Source: a virus. From it: a stretch of DNA of 64,000 bases. Of this stretch, positions 26,917 to 36,327 are shown in pieces. The DNA lies in the IMG/VR virus record IMGVR_UViG_3300042546_000893, positions 1 through 64,000 of that record. One strand, given 5' to 3'. Each line of letters starts with the position of its first letter. Within the stretch, counting starts at the first letter, position 1. The notes beneath the pieces were generated by a model. It made no database searches, was not told where the DNA came from, and was given only the letters and a program-made list of their open reading frames with translations. A program made the translations under genes and the position numbers.

Positions 26917-29900
26917 TTAACTCCCTGCTCTCAACTTTCCTAATTCTTCCCTCTGATTATTTAACATCCCAACAACCTTAAATAAATCTTGATTCTTGCG
27001 GGTGATGCTACCCTCCAAAGCATTAAGTCTATTTTGGCGTTTAATGCCCGATGCCGACCCATCTAACGGCTGCTCTTTGAGTGCGGTTATTTCCCGTCGC
27101 AGTGTTGCCATTTCAGATTGAATACCCGTTAACTGTTTCTGGGTATTTACTATCTGACCTTTAAGGATTTGGATTTGCTCATTCTGTAATGGCGGTAATC
27201 TCAAGTCTCTAACATCTTGAATAACCTCCCCTAACTGCTGTTGTTTAATCTGTTTTTCTAGTTGTAACTTACTCAGTTGAGCCTCTAACTTTTTAGTTCC
27301 TTTCTTGGCAATACTAAGCTGTTGAATTTGTTGTTGAATTTCAGATATTTTAGGCTCTAATTCAGTCAAGGCTTGATTAAGAATATTCCGATCTCTAATC
27401 ATTGCCGAGGCTTTATCAGCTTGATAAGTTAGCGGTTCTATCTTGATTTCTCTCATGTTCAGAGATTGTTTTAACTTATTCTCAATCTCATCTAATTGTT
27501 TAAATAGTTCCCCCCTCTCGATAGCTTTTCCTTTCACATCAAAGAATACGGGTTTACCAGCATCCTGTCTGACCTTCTCCCATATTTGTAGGGTGTTGTC
27601 TGCGTTATCTCTAATTAGATTTGAGCTATCAAGATTGTATCTATCAAGTTGTTCCAATAGAATATTTTGCTCATTTAATAATTTCTTCTGAGCATCATTT
27701 AAGGATCTAATTCCATTCCCTGTTACCTCTCCCTGTTCCTTGAGTACAGTATATTTACGTTGCCAGTCTTGATATTTGCCTACGGTTTTCCGTAGTTGAC
27801 CTTGTACATCATCGGGCTTGATTGATTGTCTAGCCTGTAAGTCTGAAGCCTTTTTACCCTCTAAAGATTTCCAGAGTTTATCAACTCGCTCATAACTTGA
27901 CCCCTGCCAGTTGTCAGATGTTGATGATTTAATTTGGTTCTGCCAGTACACGGCTTGATCTTCTGCCCATTTTAAAAACTCGCCTTCCTCAATTAATCCA
28001 TTTTCAGTAAATACTTTAAACTGGGTATCTTTTTTGAGTGTTCTAATACTGGACTGGACAATACTGTACTGCCTTAAAGTTTCGTCAGCTAACTGTCTAA
28101 TGGCTTCATAACCCACTTTTTTACCAGTAAGCGGTAAAAAAGTCAAGTCTTCAGGTGAAAGCCCGTTAGCATCAAGCCACCGCCGAACCTTGAGAGCTTT
28201 TCCCGTGGCATCAACACCATCATCAATCTTTTGACCGATATCAATTAAAAACCCTATATTCCAATCCTGACCTATGGCTTCCAACTTTTTAACAGCATCC
28301 TCAATTTGATTGATGCGAGACTCAACCATTGGGGATAGATTCTTTTCCCATGATGGAGTCTGTTCATCCCCAAACCGTTGTTTTTCGTATTGCTGATAGG
28401 TTTTATTTTGTGACTTTAAAGACTCATCAAGGTTAACCCGACTAGCACCAGCTAACGCTTTTAACCGTTTAGTTTCCTCTGCAATCTCACGGGATATTTT
28501 GCGCAATTCGACCGCCGCGTTATACGTCCCTATGTCAGAGTCGGGGATTTGGGTTTTGGTTATGGGAAGTTTAGAGGTATCAGCTAGAATACCATCAATT
28601 TCTTTCTGCAATTGTTCAAGTTTTTTAGTCTGTATAGCGATATCAGAAATAGTGGACTTGGCATTATCTAATCCAGGTCTAAACCTACTCTCTAATTCCT
28701 TTTTGAACTTAGGGACTTGAGCTTTAATATCCATAGCATCCTGAGTCAACTTGTCTAACGGTTGTTGTCTTTCTATCTGACTAAACGGCTCGTAGGTTTG
28801 CTCGTAGTTTTTAGTTTTCTTAACTCTATTTTCCCAATCTAATATCTGAGATTCAAGTTCTTTAGCTTGTTTTTCTAGTTGCGCTCCGGTCTTTAGATAA
28901 CCCATTCTCCCTAAGATTGATTCAGTTTGATTGGTTGTAGCTGTGAGGGTTTGATCGGTTCTTTTCAATAGTCTAACAGAACTATCAATCTCGGCCTTAA
29001 CCCTTTTTAGTTCGGCGCGAAGTGATGTCAATTCATTTTGAATATCACGCCCAAAAAAGTTCTCAGGGTAAAGAGGATCTAATAGGTTTTGATAGTGGGA
29101 TTGGAGTTCAGTTAATTTAGATTGTAAACCCTCTAGGTTTGTTTTTTCAATCAGATTAGACACGGGTTCTATAATTAATTTAGCACGGTTATTTGCTTGT
29201 TCTAGCCCCGCTATTTTCTTGTTAGGAGGGATGAAACCTTTAGACATTTGGCTGTCTATCTCGTTAGATATTTGAGCCTTTAAGCTATTGGTAGCATCGG
29301 ACAGACTAGATCCTTCATTCCCTAGATTCTCAACAGCTTGGTTTCGTAGTTTGGCTGCGGGTGTGAGATTGGGGATATCTAATTGATTAAGTGCCAGATT
29401 AGCTTTTTCAAGTTGCAATCCGATGGCGTTGGCTTTTTTTTGGGCTTGTTCTATTTTTGTTTGAATCCGAGCCTGTCTAACTTCTCTAATTCTAATTTCT
29501 TCAGGTGAGACGAACTCCTTGGGATTCCGTTTGTTCATGCGACGAAGACGGACATTAAATCTGCTCTCATCGGATCTAATTTTAGCTAACTCAATTCCTA
29601 GATCCTTGATTTCTTGTAAGGCTTCGCGTCGTTGTTGTAGCCCGATTTCCCTCTGTTTGATAATTTTACCAACTGCAATCTCTGGAGTGTCTAAAGTCAC
29701 ATCATCGGGAATCATTGGGACGTAATCATCCAATCCCACAACCTGACGTTTTTCTTGTGCTTCGATTGATTTAATTTTATCTATAGCTCTCTGTATCCGG
29801 TCATCAGAAATACCACGCTTTTTGAGTCTACGTTTTAAATCACTCCATGACTTAGAAGGTTTATCTTTTAATTCGTCAAAAATTGCCTTGGATTCGGAAC

Positions 29901-31347
29901 GGGAAAATCCCAAATTCTTTAACCACAATTCCGAAGGACTGGTTAGTTTTTCTAATTCAATCCTGAGTTTATCTTTATCAGCTAAACCCTGCAATGTTTT
30001 AAAGGCTTTACTTTTGCGAGATATCCCCTTGACATCCAATAAATCATCAATAGAACTAACTTTATTCTCTTGTAAATAATTGATTAAATCATCTAATTGT
30101 TTTTTAGGTAAAAATTCTTTTAATCCCTCTCTAATTTCTTCAGGCGTGGCGCTGTTTAACTCAACTCCATTTAAAAATAATCGGGGTTGAATCTCAATCA
30201 CACCTTGACCCGGCAATGATTCAGTCTGATTCTTGCGACGTTGACGGATCTGTTCTGCCGTCTGCACCTCTCCCGTCGCTTTGGCTATCCGGTGAAGTTG
30301 AGAGGCAAGGGCAACATCTACAAGTCCCCGTTCAACAGCCTCCCTGACTGGAGATGGGATCGAAATTCCTGGTGAAGCGACACCCGACCCCGGAACCCGT
30401 GCCTTTTTCTGTGACAATAGAATCGCTGCTAAGATACCCGCAGCTAACCATTTGGGCGGTGCATTAAATAACTTTCTTTTTTTAGATGATTGGCCGTCCT
30501 TGTCTAGCTCATCTTGATTAGAGGGATCTGCCAAACGGGGAGATAGTACACAGCGACACATAACGTGCATCGGGGGTGTATTAGCTGAAACAGTCTCTAT
30601 ATCATTAAGATCAATAGTCATCCCGTGGCGGTCTTCGCACACCTGACAACGGCGATCATCCATGATTGACAGGAAAACAACATGAGACACTAAACCCGAA
30701 TCCTTGTAAGTCTGCAACCTTCCGGCGTTATAAGCAAAAGTCAGTTCAGTGCGGGCTATCTTTTCAGCGCGATTCTTGAAACCCTTATCACCTAACTCTG
30801 AATTGATCCGCTTGAGAAGTTCTGATCTGTTTATCGGTTCCCCTGTTTCGGATTGGGGTTGGATTGCTGCAAATAGATGATTCTTAATTTTCCCCCATTG
30901 AGTTGAGGAAATATCGGATGCTAGGGTTTTTGAACGATTAGCGATCGCAGTCTGAGCAGGGACATTCTCTATAGATGCCAATTCCGTATCTAGTAGATCC
31001 TCATCAAAATTAGCCGTTCCCTTTTTCTGTTGAGACTTAATTTCATTGTTTCCATGCTTCCGCCCGATGTTCCAACCCCCTAACCACATTCCATAAATTG
31101 ATTTAGTCAACTCAGGAATTAAGACGGCTTGATAGTTTTCAATTGCCTTTGAGTCCTTGGTTCTAATCGCTCCGTCTAAATCCTTTAATGCTTTAGAAAC
31201 CACGCGACTAAAGGCATCGGTTAAAGTATTAACCCCACCACTCTCTAATCTATTCAGATTAATTTTTATCGACTTTGGCTTAACGTAGTCAGGTGTTTTA
31301 GCTCGGAATATTGCGGAACTATTTGGAGAGAAAACGGAGTCAAACAT
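26917..31347 (-). CDS. MuF-type minor head protein with very long coiled-coil extension
   Basis: 1476 residues; typical MuF proteins are much shorter. The MuF core is at residues 197-270 (IARTEL, DDRRCQVCEDRHG, PPMHVMCRC). A short hydrophobic segment is at 300-312. Residues 396-443 (VELNSATPEEI, then LLDVKGIS) look like a divergent helix-hairpin-helix domain, and a second such segment follows at about 470-520. From about 560 to the end it is predicted coiled coil, Gln/Lys/Glu-rich. MuF proteins enter the head with the portal and often carry injected cargo domains. It is encoded downstream of TerL on the minus strand; no portal gene lies between them. Confidence 0.75.
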   Translation of the reverse strand: MFDSVFSPNSSAIFRAKTPDYVKPKSIKINLNRLESGGVNTLTDAFSRVVSKALKDLDGAIRTKDSKAIENYQAVLIPELTKSIYGMWLGGWNIGRKHGNNEIKSQQKKGTANFDEDLLDTELASIENVPAQTAIANRSKTLASDISSTQWGKIKNHLFAAIQPQSETGEPINRSELLKRINSELGDKGFKNRAEKIARTELTFAYNAGRLQTYKDSGLVSHVVFLSIMDDRRCQVCEDRHGMTIDLNDIETVSANTPPMHVMCRCVLSPRLADPSNQDELDKDGQSSKKRKLFNAPPKWLAAGILAAILLSQKKARVPGSGVASPGISIPSPVREAVERGLVDVALASQLHRIAKATGEVQTAEQIRQRRKNQTESLPGQGVIEIQPRLFLNGVELNSATPEEIREGLKEFLPKKQLDDLINYLQENKVSSIDDLLDVKGISRKSKAFKTLQGLADKDKLRIELEKLTSPSELWLKNLGFSRSESKAIFDELKDKPSKSWSDLKRRLKKRGISDDRIQRAIDKIKSIEAQEKRQVVGLDDYVPMIPDDVTLDTPEIAVGKIIKQREIGLQQRREALQEIKDLGIELAKIRSDESRFNVRLRRMNKRNPKEFVSPEEIRIREVRQARIQTKIEQAQKKANAIGLQLEKANLALNQLDIPNLTPAAKLRNQAVENLGNEGSSLSDATNSLKAQISNEIDSQMSKGFIPPNKKIAGLEQANNRAKLIIEPVSNLIEKTNLEGLQSKLTELQSHYQNLLDPLYPENFFGRDIQNELTSLRAELKRVKAEIDSSVRLLKRTDQTLTATTNQTESILGRMGYLKTGAQLEKQAKELESQILDWENRVKKTKNYEQTYEPFSQIERQQPLDKLTQDAMDIKAQVPKFKKELESRFRPGLDNAKSTISDIAIQTKKLEQLQKEIDGILADTSKLPITKTQIPDSDIGTYNAAVELRKISREIAEETKRLKALAGASRVNLDESLKSQNKTYQQYEKQRFGDEQTPSWEKNLSPMVESRINQIEDAVKKLEAIGQDWNIGFLIDIGQKIDDGVDATGKALKVRRWLDANGLSPEDLTFLPLTGKKVGYEAIRQLADETLRQYSIVQSSIRTLKKDTQFKVFTENGLIEEGEFLKWAEDQAVYWQNQIKSSTSDNWQGSSYERVDKLWKSLEGKKASDLQARQSIKPDDVQGQLRKTVGKYQDWQRKYTVLKEQGEVTGNGIRSLNDAQKKLLNEQNILLEQLDRYNLDSSNLIRDNADNTLQIWEKVRQDAGKPVFFDVKGKAIERGELFKQLDEIENKLKQSLNMREIKIEPLTYQADKASAMIRDRNILNQALTELEPKISEIQQQIQQLSIAKKGTKKLEAQLSKLQLEKQIKQQQLGEVIQDVRDLRLPPLQNEQIQILKGQIVNTQKQLTGIQSEMATLRREITALKEQPLDGSASGIKRQNRLNALEGSITRKNQDLFKVVGMLNNQREELGKLRAGS

Positions 31348-31376
31348 AATCTTTTCAATAATTAATTATTATAACA

Positions 31377-33062
31377 TTAAGTAAACAATTCTCTAACCTT
31401 CTTAACAGATACCTCCTCTGGATTAAATTGCTGCTGCTTAACTTTTTCCTTGAGTACATCCTGTTCTGATACCCCATCGGAAAACGTAGGATTGGGACAA
31501 GATGATCCAATGATCACCGAGTCCCCTGCATCCGGTGAACGTTTCAGTCTAGCCCGGACGTGCTTCTTACTCTCACAAGCTATCTGTCTATCTTCCCCAC
31601 CTTTTCCCGATAATGAGTAACGGTGTGATGATAGATCCTCGAATACCTGATCCTCAATATCTCCGAGGGGTGCGATCGCTATTTTCCCTAACCTTAACCC
31701 GTCCCTAAGTTTCCAGAATAGCTCGGTCTTACGGTTTGAAAACTCATGGTTATTTTCAGCAGATTCTCCAAAAGCACAACCACGGACAAAATACCCCTGT
31801 TGTTTTAATCGTGCTAACGTCCCTGCACCCACGCCCGTTTTATCAACCGCAGCATAATAAGCACCCCCTAGTTTCCTAATCTTTTCAGCAACAATATCAG
31901 CAATTCTAATTGTGTCTAACTCATCCCCTTGAGTGGGATATAAGACTACTTCATAAAGGACATCACCGCGCCATAATGCAACGGCGTGACTATCCCCTCC
32001 ATCCCCAACATCAACCCCAAGTCTCCAAGGCGAAATAATAGCCCGTCTATCCCAATACTCAGGATTAAAGTCGTAGCGTTCCCTTGCAGCTTTTAACCAA
32101 GTGGAAGGGATGATTCCCTCGATGATATCTTCTGGAAAAATACCCTCTACCCGACCTTGCCAGAACACAGAAAACTCACCCTTGTCTTGCCTGACTTCTT
32201 CAATCCATTTCAGGGATATAGCGCCGGGGATGACATCATGGGGAAACTCGGGGGGCCATTTATCCTGAGTTTTAACTAATCCATTTGAGTCTAAAAGTTG
32301 AATTGCCACCGATGGTTTTAATCTATGGATTAACCTTAACTTACCAGCCGGATCTACCACTTCCTCAAGTTGATATGCCCAAGCCACATTGGGGTGATTC
32401 CATGCAGGGATTGTAATATTAGTGCGATCGCAAGCCTTAGAGAATGGGGATTGTTTATTCAGAGGGTTGCCAATTCTTAACCCTCTGTTTGACGATCCGG
32501 TTAGGCATGACTGAAAACCATCGTCAATAATTTCTGAGATGCCATCCGCTTCATCTGCTATGAGTAGCAACCTATCCGCGTGTTTACCTTGGAATGAGTT
32601 GGTGTCATAGTTGCGAGCGGTGAAACCATAGGCCCGTGCCGTCTCGGATTTCCTGACAAATAACTCCCCACGGGTTCCGCCTAACTTTTCTTTGTTGCGG
32701 TCATATATTTTCCGTATCTCAGACCAAAGGATTTGCTTAACCTGATCCTCTGTTGGGGCTGTAGTGATTGCCAGACCGTCAACGGCAAAAACCCACCACA
32801 AAACACATACAGCCGAACCGATAGACTTTCCTACCCCGTGCGCGGCTTTAACGTTTGTTTCTGGGTTATCTCGGACACTCTCAAGGAATCGCTGTTGATC
32901 CTCTGTTGGTTCGACTCCAATAAACCGAGAGAAACCTACGGGGTCATTTTTAAATCGAGTTAAGGAATTACGACCGGATTTAGTTTGTTTCTGCTGCCGT
33001 CGTTTCCTTGCTTCCCTTAATTCTTTCTTGAGTCGCTCCCCTTTTTGGATAGCTCGAAGCAT
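31377..33062 (-). CDS. terL: Terminase large subunit
   Basis: 561 residues. Walker A AAHGVGKS (residues 73-80), Walker B LLLIADEADG (165-174), and a C-terminal RNase H-like nuclease with GVDVGDGGDSHA and AAVDKTGVGAG as candidate metal-binding motifs. The protein pumps DNA into the prohead and cuts it. The start codon is five bases after the TerS stop. It is on the strand opposite to the capsid and tail genes, which is unusual. Confidence 0.9.
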   Translation of the reverse strand: MLRAIQKGERLKKELREARKRRQQKQTKSGRNSLTRFKNDPVGFSRFIGVEPTEDQQRFLESVRDNPETNVKAAHGVGKSIGSAVCVLWWVFAVDGLAITTAPTEDQVKQILWSEIRKIYDRNKEKLGGTRGELFVRKSETARAYGFTARNYDTNSFQGKHADRLLLIADEADGISEIIDDGFQSCLTGSSNRGLRIGNPLNKQSPFSKACDRTNITIPAWNHPNVAWAYQLEEVVDPAGKLRLIHRLKPSVAIQLLDSNGLVKTQDKWPPEFPHDVIPGAISLKWIEEVRQDKGEFSVFWQGRVEGIFPEDIIEGIIPSTWLKAARERYDFNPEYWDRRAIISPWRLGVDVGDGGDSHAVALWRGDVLYEVVLYPTQGDELDTIRIADIVAEKIRKLGGAYYAAVDKTGVGAGTLARLKQQGYFVRGCAFGESAENNHEFSNRKTELFWKLRDGLRLGKIAIAPLGDIEDQVFEDLSSHRYSLSGKGGEDRQIACESKKHVRARLKRSPDAGDSVIIGSSCPNPTFSDGVSEQDVLKEKVKQQQFNPEEVSVKKVRELFT

Positions 33063-33067
33063 GATAT

Positions 33068-33610
33068 CTAATCCTCACTATCATCTTCAGAGTTATCGAA
33101 GTTTTCAATAACAATACTGAGTTGATAACTATGTTCGTCTATCAACATAATTGTTTTTAATCCGTCCATTGCATTTTTAGATTGGACATGAACCCCTGAC
33201 TTTGTAGCTTTAGCGCAAGCCTTAACCGCATCCTGATCCTTGGCAAGATCACGATAGGCTTGATTCGTTACCTTGAAACATTGGGCTGTATTGTCTTTTA
33301 GTGCATTTCTAAAAATATCTATTTCGCGTTGTCGCTCTAAAAGTTTTTCTCTAAGTTCGGTCTTTTCTTGTTCAGACATTGGTTTTAATACCTCTGCATA
33401 TTTGTGGAATATCTTATATTTGGTTTCTTCCCATATCGGGTGTTTTTTCCAGTGCCTTATAGAACTTTCGCTTACCCCAATCTGTTTGGCTATCTCACAG
33501 TTGGTTAGCCAAGGTTTATCAAGTAGGAGTTGAACCGCTTGCTCAATTAAATCAAGTCTGAATTTTTTTATTGCGGTTAATAACGAATAACTACTATTTT
33601 AAGTTAACAT
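33068..33610 (-). CDS. terS: Terminase small subunit, with in-frame stop at codon 4 or a non-standard start
   Basis: The frame ending at 33068 is open up to 33598 and encodes an HTH (LTNCEIAKQIGVSESSIRHW), a helical body and an acidic end (NFDNSEDDSED), as expected for TerS next to TerL. The first ATG in this frame (33379) would remove the HTH. No ATG, GTG or TTG lies in the open frame upstream of 33379. The ATG at 33610, with AGAAAGG upstream, is in frame but is followed after three codons by TAA (33599-33601). So the gene uses a rare start such as ATA or ATT, reads through the stop, or carries a nonsense mutation. Confidence 0.6.
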
Positions 33611-33637
33611 AGCTATAAACCTTTCTACAACTTAAAT

Positions 33638-34882
33638 ATGACTAAACCTAAAATTATTGAAACAAATATTTCAAATCTGACACCCGATCCGAATAATGCC
33701 CGCAAAAGAACGCCGTTATCAGCTAAGGTGATTTCCAAATCCTTAGAACAGTTTGGGGCTTGCCGTTCCATTGTTATTGATGAAAATGACGTTATCCGTG
33801 CGGGGAATGGAACCTTTGAGGAGGCGGGTCAATTAGGGATTGAGAAGGTTTTGGTTGTAGAAGCCGATGGTAATACGATTGTTGCTGTTAAGCGGCCTGG
33901 GTTATCAGAGTCGGATTGGAAACAATATGCGATCGCTGATAATACCGCCTCGGATTTCTCAACATGGGATTTTGATCTATTGAATGATTTAGCTCAAGAG
34001 GTAGATTTTAGTGAGTTCTTCCCTGATTATAAATTAAATGAATTATTGGAATCGTTTGGCAAGGGTGAAGGGTTTGACTCGAATGAACAGCAAGAAGAAA
34101 ATGAGAAAGAAATTGCCGAACTTCTGGATAAGGTAGATGAAATTGAATCTAGGGTTAAGTTGGGTGAAATATGGCAGTTAGGACGACATAAAATATGCGC
34201 GGGTGATTCTACTATTGAGGGGAATGTTAGGGCTTTGTTGGGGGATAGGTTTGGGGATGTGGGGATAGTTTGGAGTGATGTTCCCTATGGAATGAATCTG
34301 GTTAAAAAAGAAATGGTTGGCGCAATATTTGAGGGTAGTTTAGCGAAAAAGGGAAGTTATAAACCCGTTATTGGGGATGACACCGGAGACACCGCACTCA
34401 GAGGTTTTTCCCTTTGTAGCAAACTAACTGGAAAGCATTTTTGGTGGGGTGCGAATTGGTATTCTGATATTCTTCCATCGTCTAGTTGTTGGGTTATTTG
34501 GGATAAGCGGTGCGATACGGGAATAGAAAATACTTTTGCTGACTGTGAGATGTGTTGGACTAATATGTCTGGGGTGACTAGAATTTATCGTCAACTATGG
34601 AATGGCATGATAAGAGAAGGTGAACACGAAAAACGAGTACACCCAACACAAAAACCCGTCGCGCTATGTGAATGGGTATTTGAAAAATATGGTCAACCCG
34701 ATGATTTAATATTTGATCCATTTCTCGGTTCAGGTATATCAATAATCGCAGCGCAAAAAATGGAAGGCGATCGCACAGTTTACGGATTCGAGTTATCGCC
34801 ACAATATTGCACCATTATTTTAGAAAGATTCACCAAACTAACAGGAATTGAGCCTAAGTTAATCGGAAGATTGCCAGATTAA
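33638..34882 (+). CDS. ParB-like domain fused to DNA methyltransferase
   Basis: 414 residues. The N-terminal 130 residues (ISNLTPDPNNARKR, then VIRAGNGTFEEA) form a ParB/sulfiredoxin-like domain, common in phage methyltransferases. The C-terminal part has the catalytic motif as SDVPY (the usual form is DPPY) and the SAM motif FDPFLGSG. DVPY is a conservative variant, so activity is plausible but not certain. It is divergent from terS and probably modifies phage DNA. Confidence 0.8.
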   Translation: MTKPKIIETNISNLTPDPNNARKRTPLSAKVISKSLEQFGACRSIVIDENDVIRAGNGTFEEAGQLGIEKVLVVEADGNTIVAVKRPGLSESDWKQYAIADNTASDFSTWDFDLLNDLAQEVDFSEFFPDYKLNELLESFGKGEGFDSNEQQEENEKEIAELLDKVDEIESRVKLGEIWQLGRHKICAGDSTIEGNVRALLGDRFGDVGIVWSDVPYGMNLVKKEMVGAIFEGSLAKKGSYKPVIGDDTGDTALRGFSLCSKLTGKHFWWGANWYSDILPSSSCWVIWDKRCDTGIENTFADCEMCWTNMSGVTRIYRQLWNGMIREGEHEKRVHPTQKPVALCEWVFEKYGQPDDLIFDPFLGSGISIIAAQKMEGDRTVYGFELSPQYCTIILERFTKLTGIEPKLIGRLPD

Positions 34883-34898
34883 TTAATATTAACTGTGA

Positions 34899-34904
34899 TA
34901 TAAT
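34899..34904 (+). promoter_or_regulatory. Promoter -10 (TATAAT) for the AntA-like gene
   Basis: TATAAT with the same spacing (14 bases) to the leader hairpin as the promoter at 19974. No strong -35 is visible. Confidence 0.5.
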
Positions 34905-34917
34905 ATTAATAGTAAAT

Positions 34918-34947
34918 GCCCTTCGCGATGTTTCAGCATCCAAGGGC
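34918..34947 (+). ncRNA. Nested-hairpin leader RNA, copy 2
   Basis: Outer stem GCCCTT/AAGGGC, linker CGC, inner stem GATG/CATC (34927-34930 with 34937-34940), loop TTTCAG, and a single C linker. Compared with copy 1, both stems differ at several positions but pairing is kept. The following bases GTAAACCTACATAACAGG lead to the ribosome site of the gene at 34973 and are also found after copy 4. Confidence 0.7.
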
Positions 34948-34972
34948 TGTAAACCTACATAACAGGATCACA

Positions 34973-35749
34973 ATGATTGATTTTAGCAAAGAACTAGCTT
35001 TAAGTTTACTCGGTTCCGGTAAAGAATACCCCGTTGATTTTGAAGACGCTTGGCAATGGTTAGGATATTCAAGTAAACAGGCTGCCAAAAAGAAGCTAAC
35101 CCGCAACTTTGAACAAGGGGAAGACTATTTATCCGAATGGATGAAAACCCCTGATGGCGGTCGTCCTAGCGAATCCATCTATCTCACCGTCGATTGCTTT
35201 AAGGCGTTAGGCATGATGTCAGGGACGGAACAAGGGAAGGCAACTCGACAATATTTCCTCCGGTGCGAAAAGGAATTAAAATATTCTAAGTCCACTGGTG
35301 GGATGAACCTGTTGGACAAACCCTCACCTCAGTTGATTAGTGATGCGATTATGGCAGTCTTCCGACCTACCAATGTTGACCCAACACTTGTCTCAGGGAT
35401 TATTGCCAACAATATCGCTAAAACTTATCCGGCGTTGGCTCCTGCGATGGAAGAAGCCAAAAAACATCTAACAGTCGAAGTTGAGGAAAAACTTCTCACG
35501 CCCACCGAACTCGGATTAATTTTAGAACAGCGCACTGGACAAAAACACTCGGCGCAACGGGTCAACAAACTATTAGCTGAGAATGGATTGCAAACCCCAA
35601 ACCCTCACGGGAAAGATCCGGCTTGGTTGCCAACGTCAAAAGGATCTGAATTTTCTAAGTTGTTACTCGCTGCACAGAAGGGGATTAAGGACGCAACCCG
35701 TCAACACTTGCAATGGTTTGAATCCGTTGTTGATGTTTTGGCGGTGTAG
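34973..35749 (+). CDS. AntA/MSV199-type phage antirepressor-like protein
   Basis: 258 residues from ATG 34973, preceded by CAGGATCACA; the 19 extra upstream residues would be encoded by the leader hairpin. The N-terminal part (FEDAWQWLGYSSKQAAKKKL, then YLTVDCFKALGMMSGTEQG and RQYFLRCEKEL) is an AntA/MSV199-type domain. The C-terminal part (LTPTELGLILEQRTGQKHSA, then PAWLPTSKGSEFSKLL) is typical of a second antirepressor domain. Such proteins counteract repressors. It has its own promoter, leader and terminator. Confidence 0.7.
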   Translation: MIDFSKELALSLLGSGKEYPVDFEDAWQWLGYSSKQAAKKKLTRNFEQGEDYLSEWMKTPDGGRPSESIYLTVDCFKALGMMSGTEQGKATRQYFLRCEKELKYSKSTGGMNLLDKPSPQLISDAIMAVFRPTNVDPTLVSGIIANNIAKTYPALAPAMEEAKKHLTVEVEEKLLTPTELGLILEQRTGQKHSAQRVNKLLAENGLQTPNPHGKDPAWLPTSKGSEFSKLLLAAQKGIKDATRQHLQWFESVVDVLAV

Positions 35750-35765
35750 GGTAGGGTGAAATAGC

Positions 35766-35797
35766 AAAAAGCCTAGGATTTAACCCCTAGGCTTTTT
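35766..35797. terminator. Bidirectional terminator
   Basis: A perfect 12-bp stem (AAAAAGCCTAGG with CCTAGGCTTTTT) and an 8-base loop. The A run before and T run after allow it to end transcription from the AntA-like gene on plus and from the minus-strand leader RNA at 35851-35881. Confidence 0.85.
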
Positions 35798-35850
35798 AGT
35801 GTGGATGTGTGTTTATTTGACCTCGTAGACGCCTGTACTAGGTGAACTCA

Positions 35851-35881
35851 CGTCCCCGAATGCAGAAACATTGCGGGGACG
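35851..35881 (-). ncRNA. Nested-hairpin leader RNA, copy 3 (no evident gene after it)
   Basis: On the minus strand: outer stem CGTCCCC/GGGGACG, linker GC, inner stem AATG/CATT, loop TTTCTG, and a C linker. A TATAAT (35885-35890) lies just upstream. The 3' flank (GTGAGTTCACCTAGTACAGG) resembles the flank of copy 4, but no reading frame of useful length follows before the terminator at 35766-35797. It may be a free small RNA of about 110 bases or the relic of a leader whose gene was lost. Confidence 0.55.
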
Positions 35882-35895
35882 CTTATTATAACAAT

Positions 35896-36327
35896 TTAAT
35901 CAGTCCCAAACTTTTCCCTGAGTGCCAACATAGCTTTTTTCTTCTTATGTCTGAGATATGATTCGGCATCGGTCAGGTTCCGACCTGGATAGATTCTCGG
36001 CCTCCCTACGGGCTTGGGGTCTGAGGTCGTGATTTTCTCATGGATTCTCGGTCGCCCCTCTGGTTTGGGATTTGAAATTTGGGACGCTCCGCAGGGTGTA
36101 CAGCGCCACTTTTGTCTCCCGTCCGAATGAACCCCGTTTTTTTTCATCTTGTGTCCGCACTTTGGACATGGCGGGTTTTTCTTGGCTTCATTGGATTTTC
36201 GATTCCGTAACCAACAGGGATTGCAGAAATACTTTTGTTTTCCGGTTGGCGTTATCCCAGACTTCCACATCTTCCCACCGCAAGTTAAGCAGCGCGGGTT
36301 GTATTTTTCCGTGTTATCTTTGTCCAT
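35896..36327 (-). CDS. Zinc-ribbon protein with AT-hook-like motifs
   Basis: 143 residues from ATG 36327. TTG 36366 is an alternative that lies within the leader. Two zinc ribbons follow each other: CLTCGGKMWKSG with CNPC, and CPKCGHKMKKNG with CTPC. Two GRPRI motifs (PEGRPRIHEK and PVGRPRIYPG) resemble AT-hooks. The C-terminus is basic. This is a likely DNA-binding protein; the zinc ribbons resemble those of transposase InsA-type proteins. An 11-bp tandem duplication (ATGGACAAAGA) covers the start region and shifts the first ATG out of frame. Confidence 0.6.
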   Translation of the reverse strand: MDKDNTEKYNPRCLTCGGKMWKSGITPTGKQKYFCNPCWLRNRKSNEAKKNPPCPKCGHKMKKNGVHSDGRQKWRCTPCGASQISNPKPEGRPRIHEKITTSDPKPVGRPRIYPGRNLTDAESYLRHKKKKAMLALREKFGTD

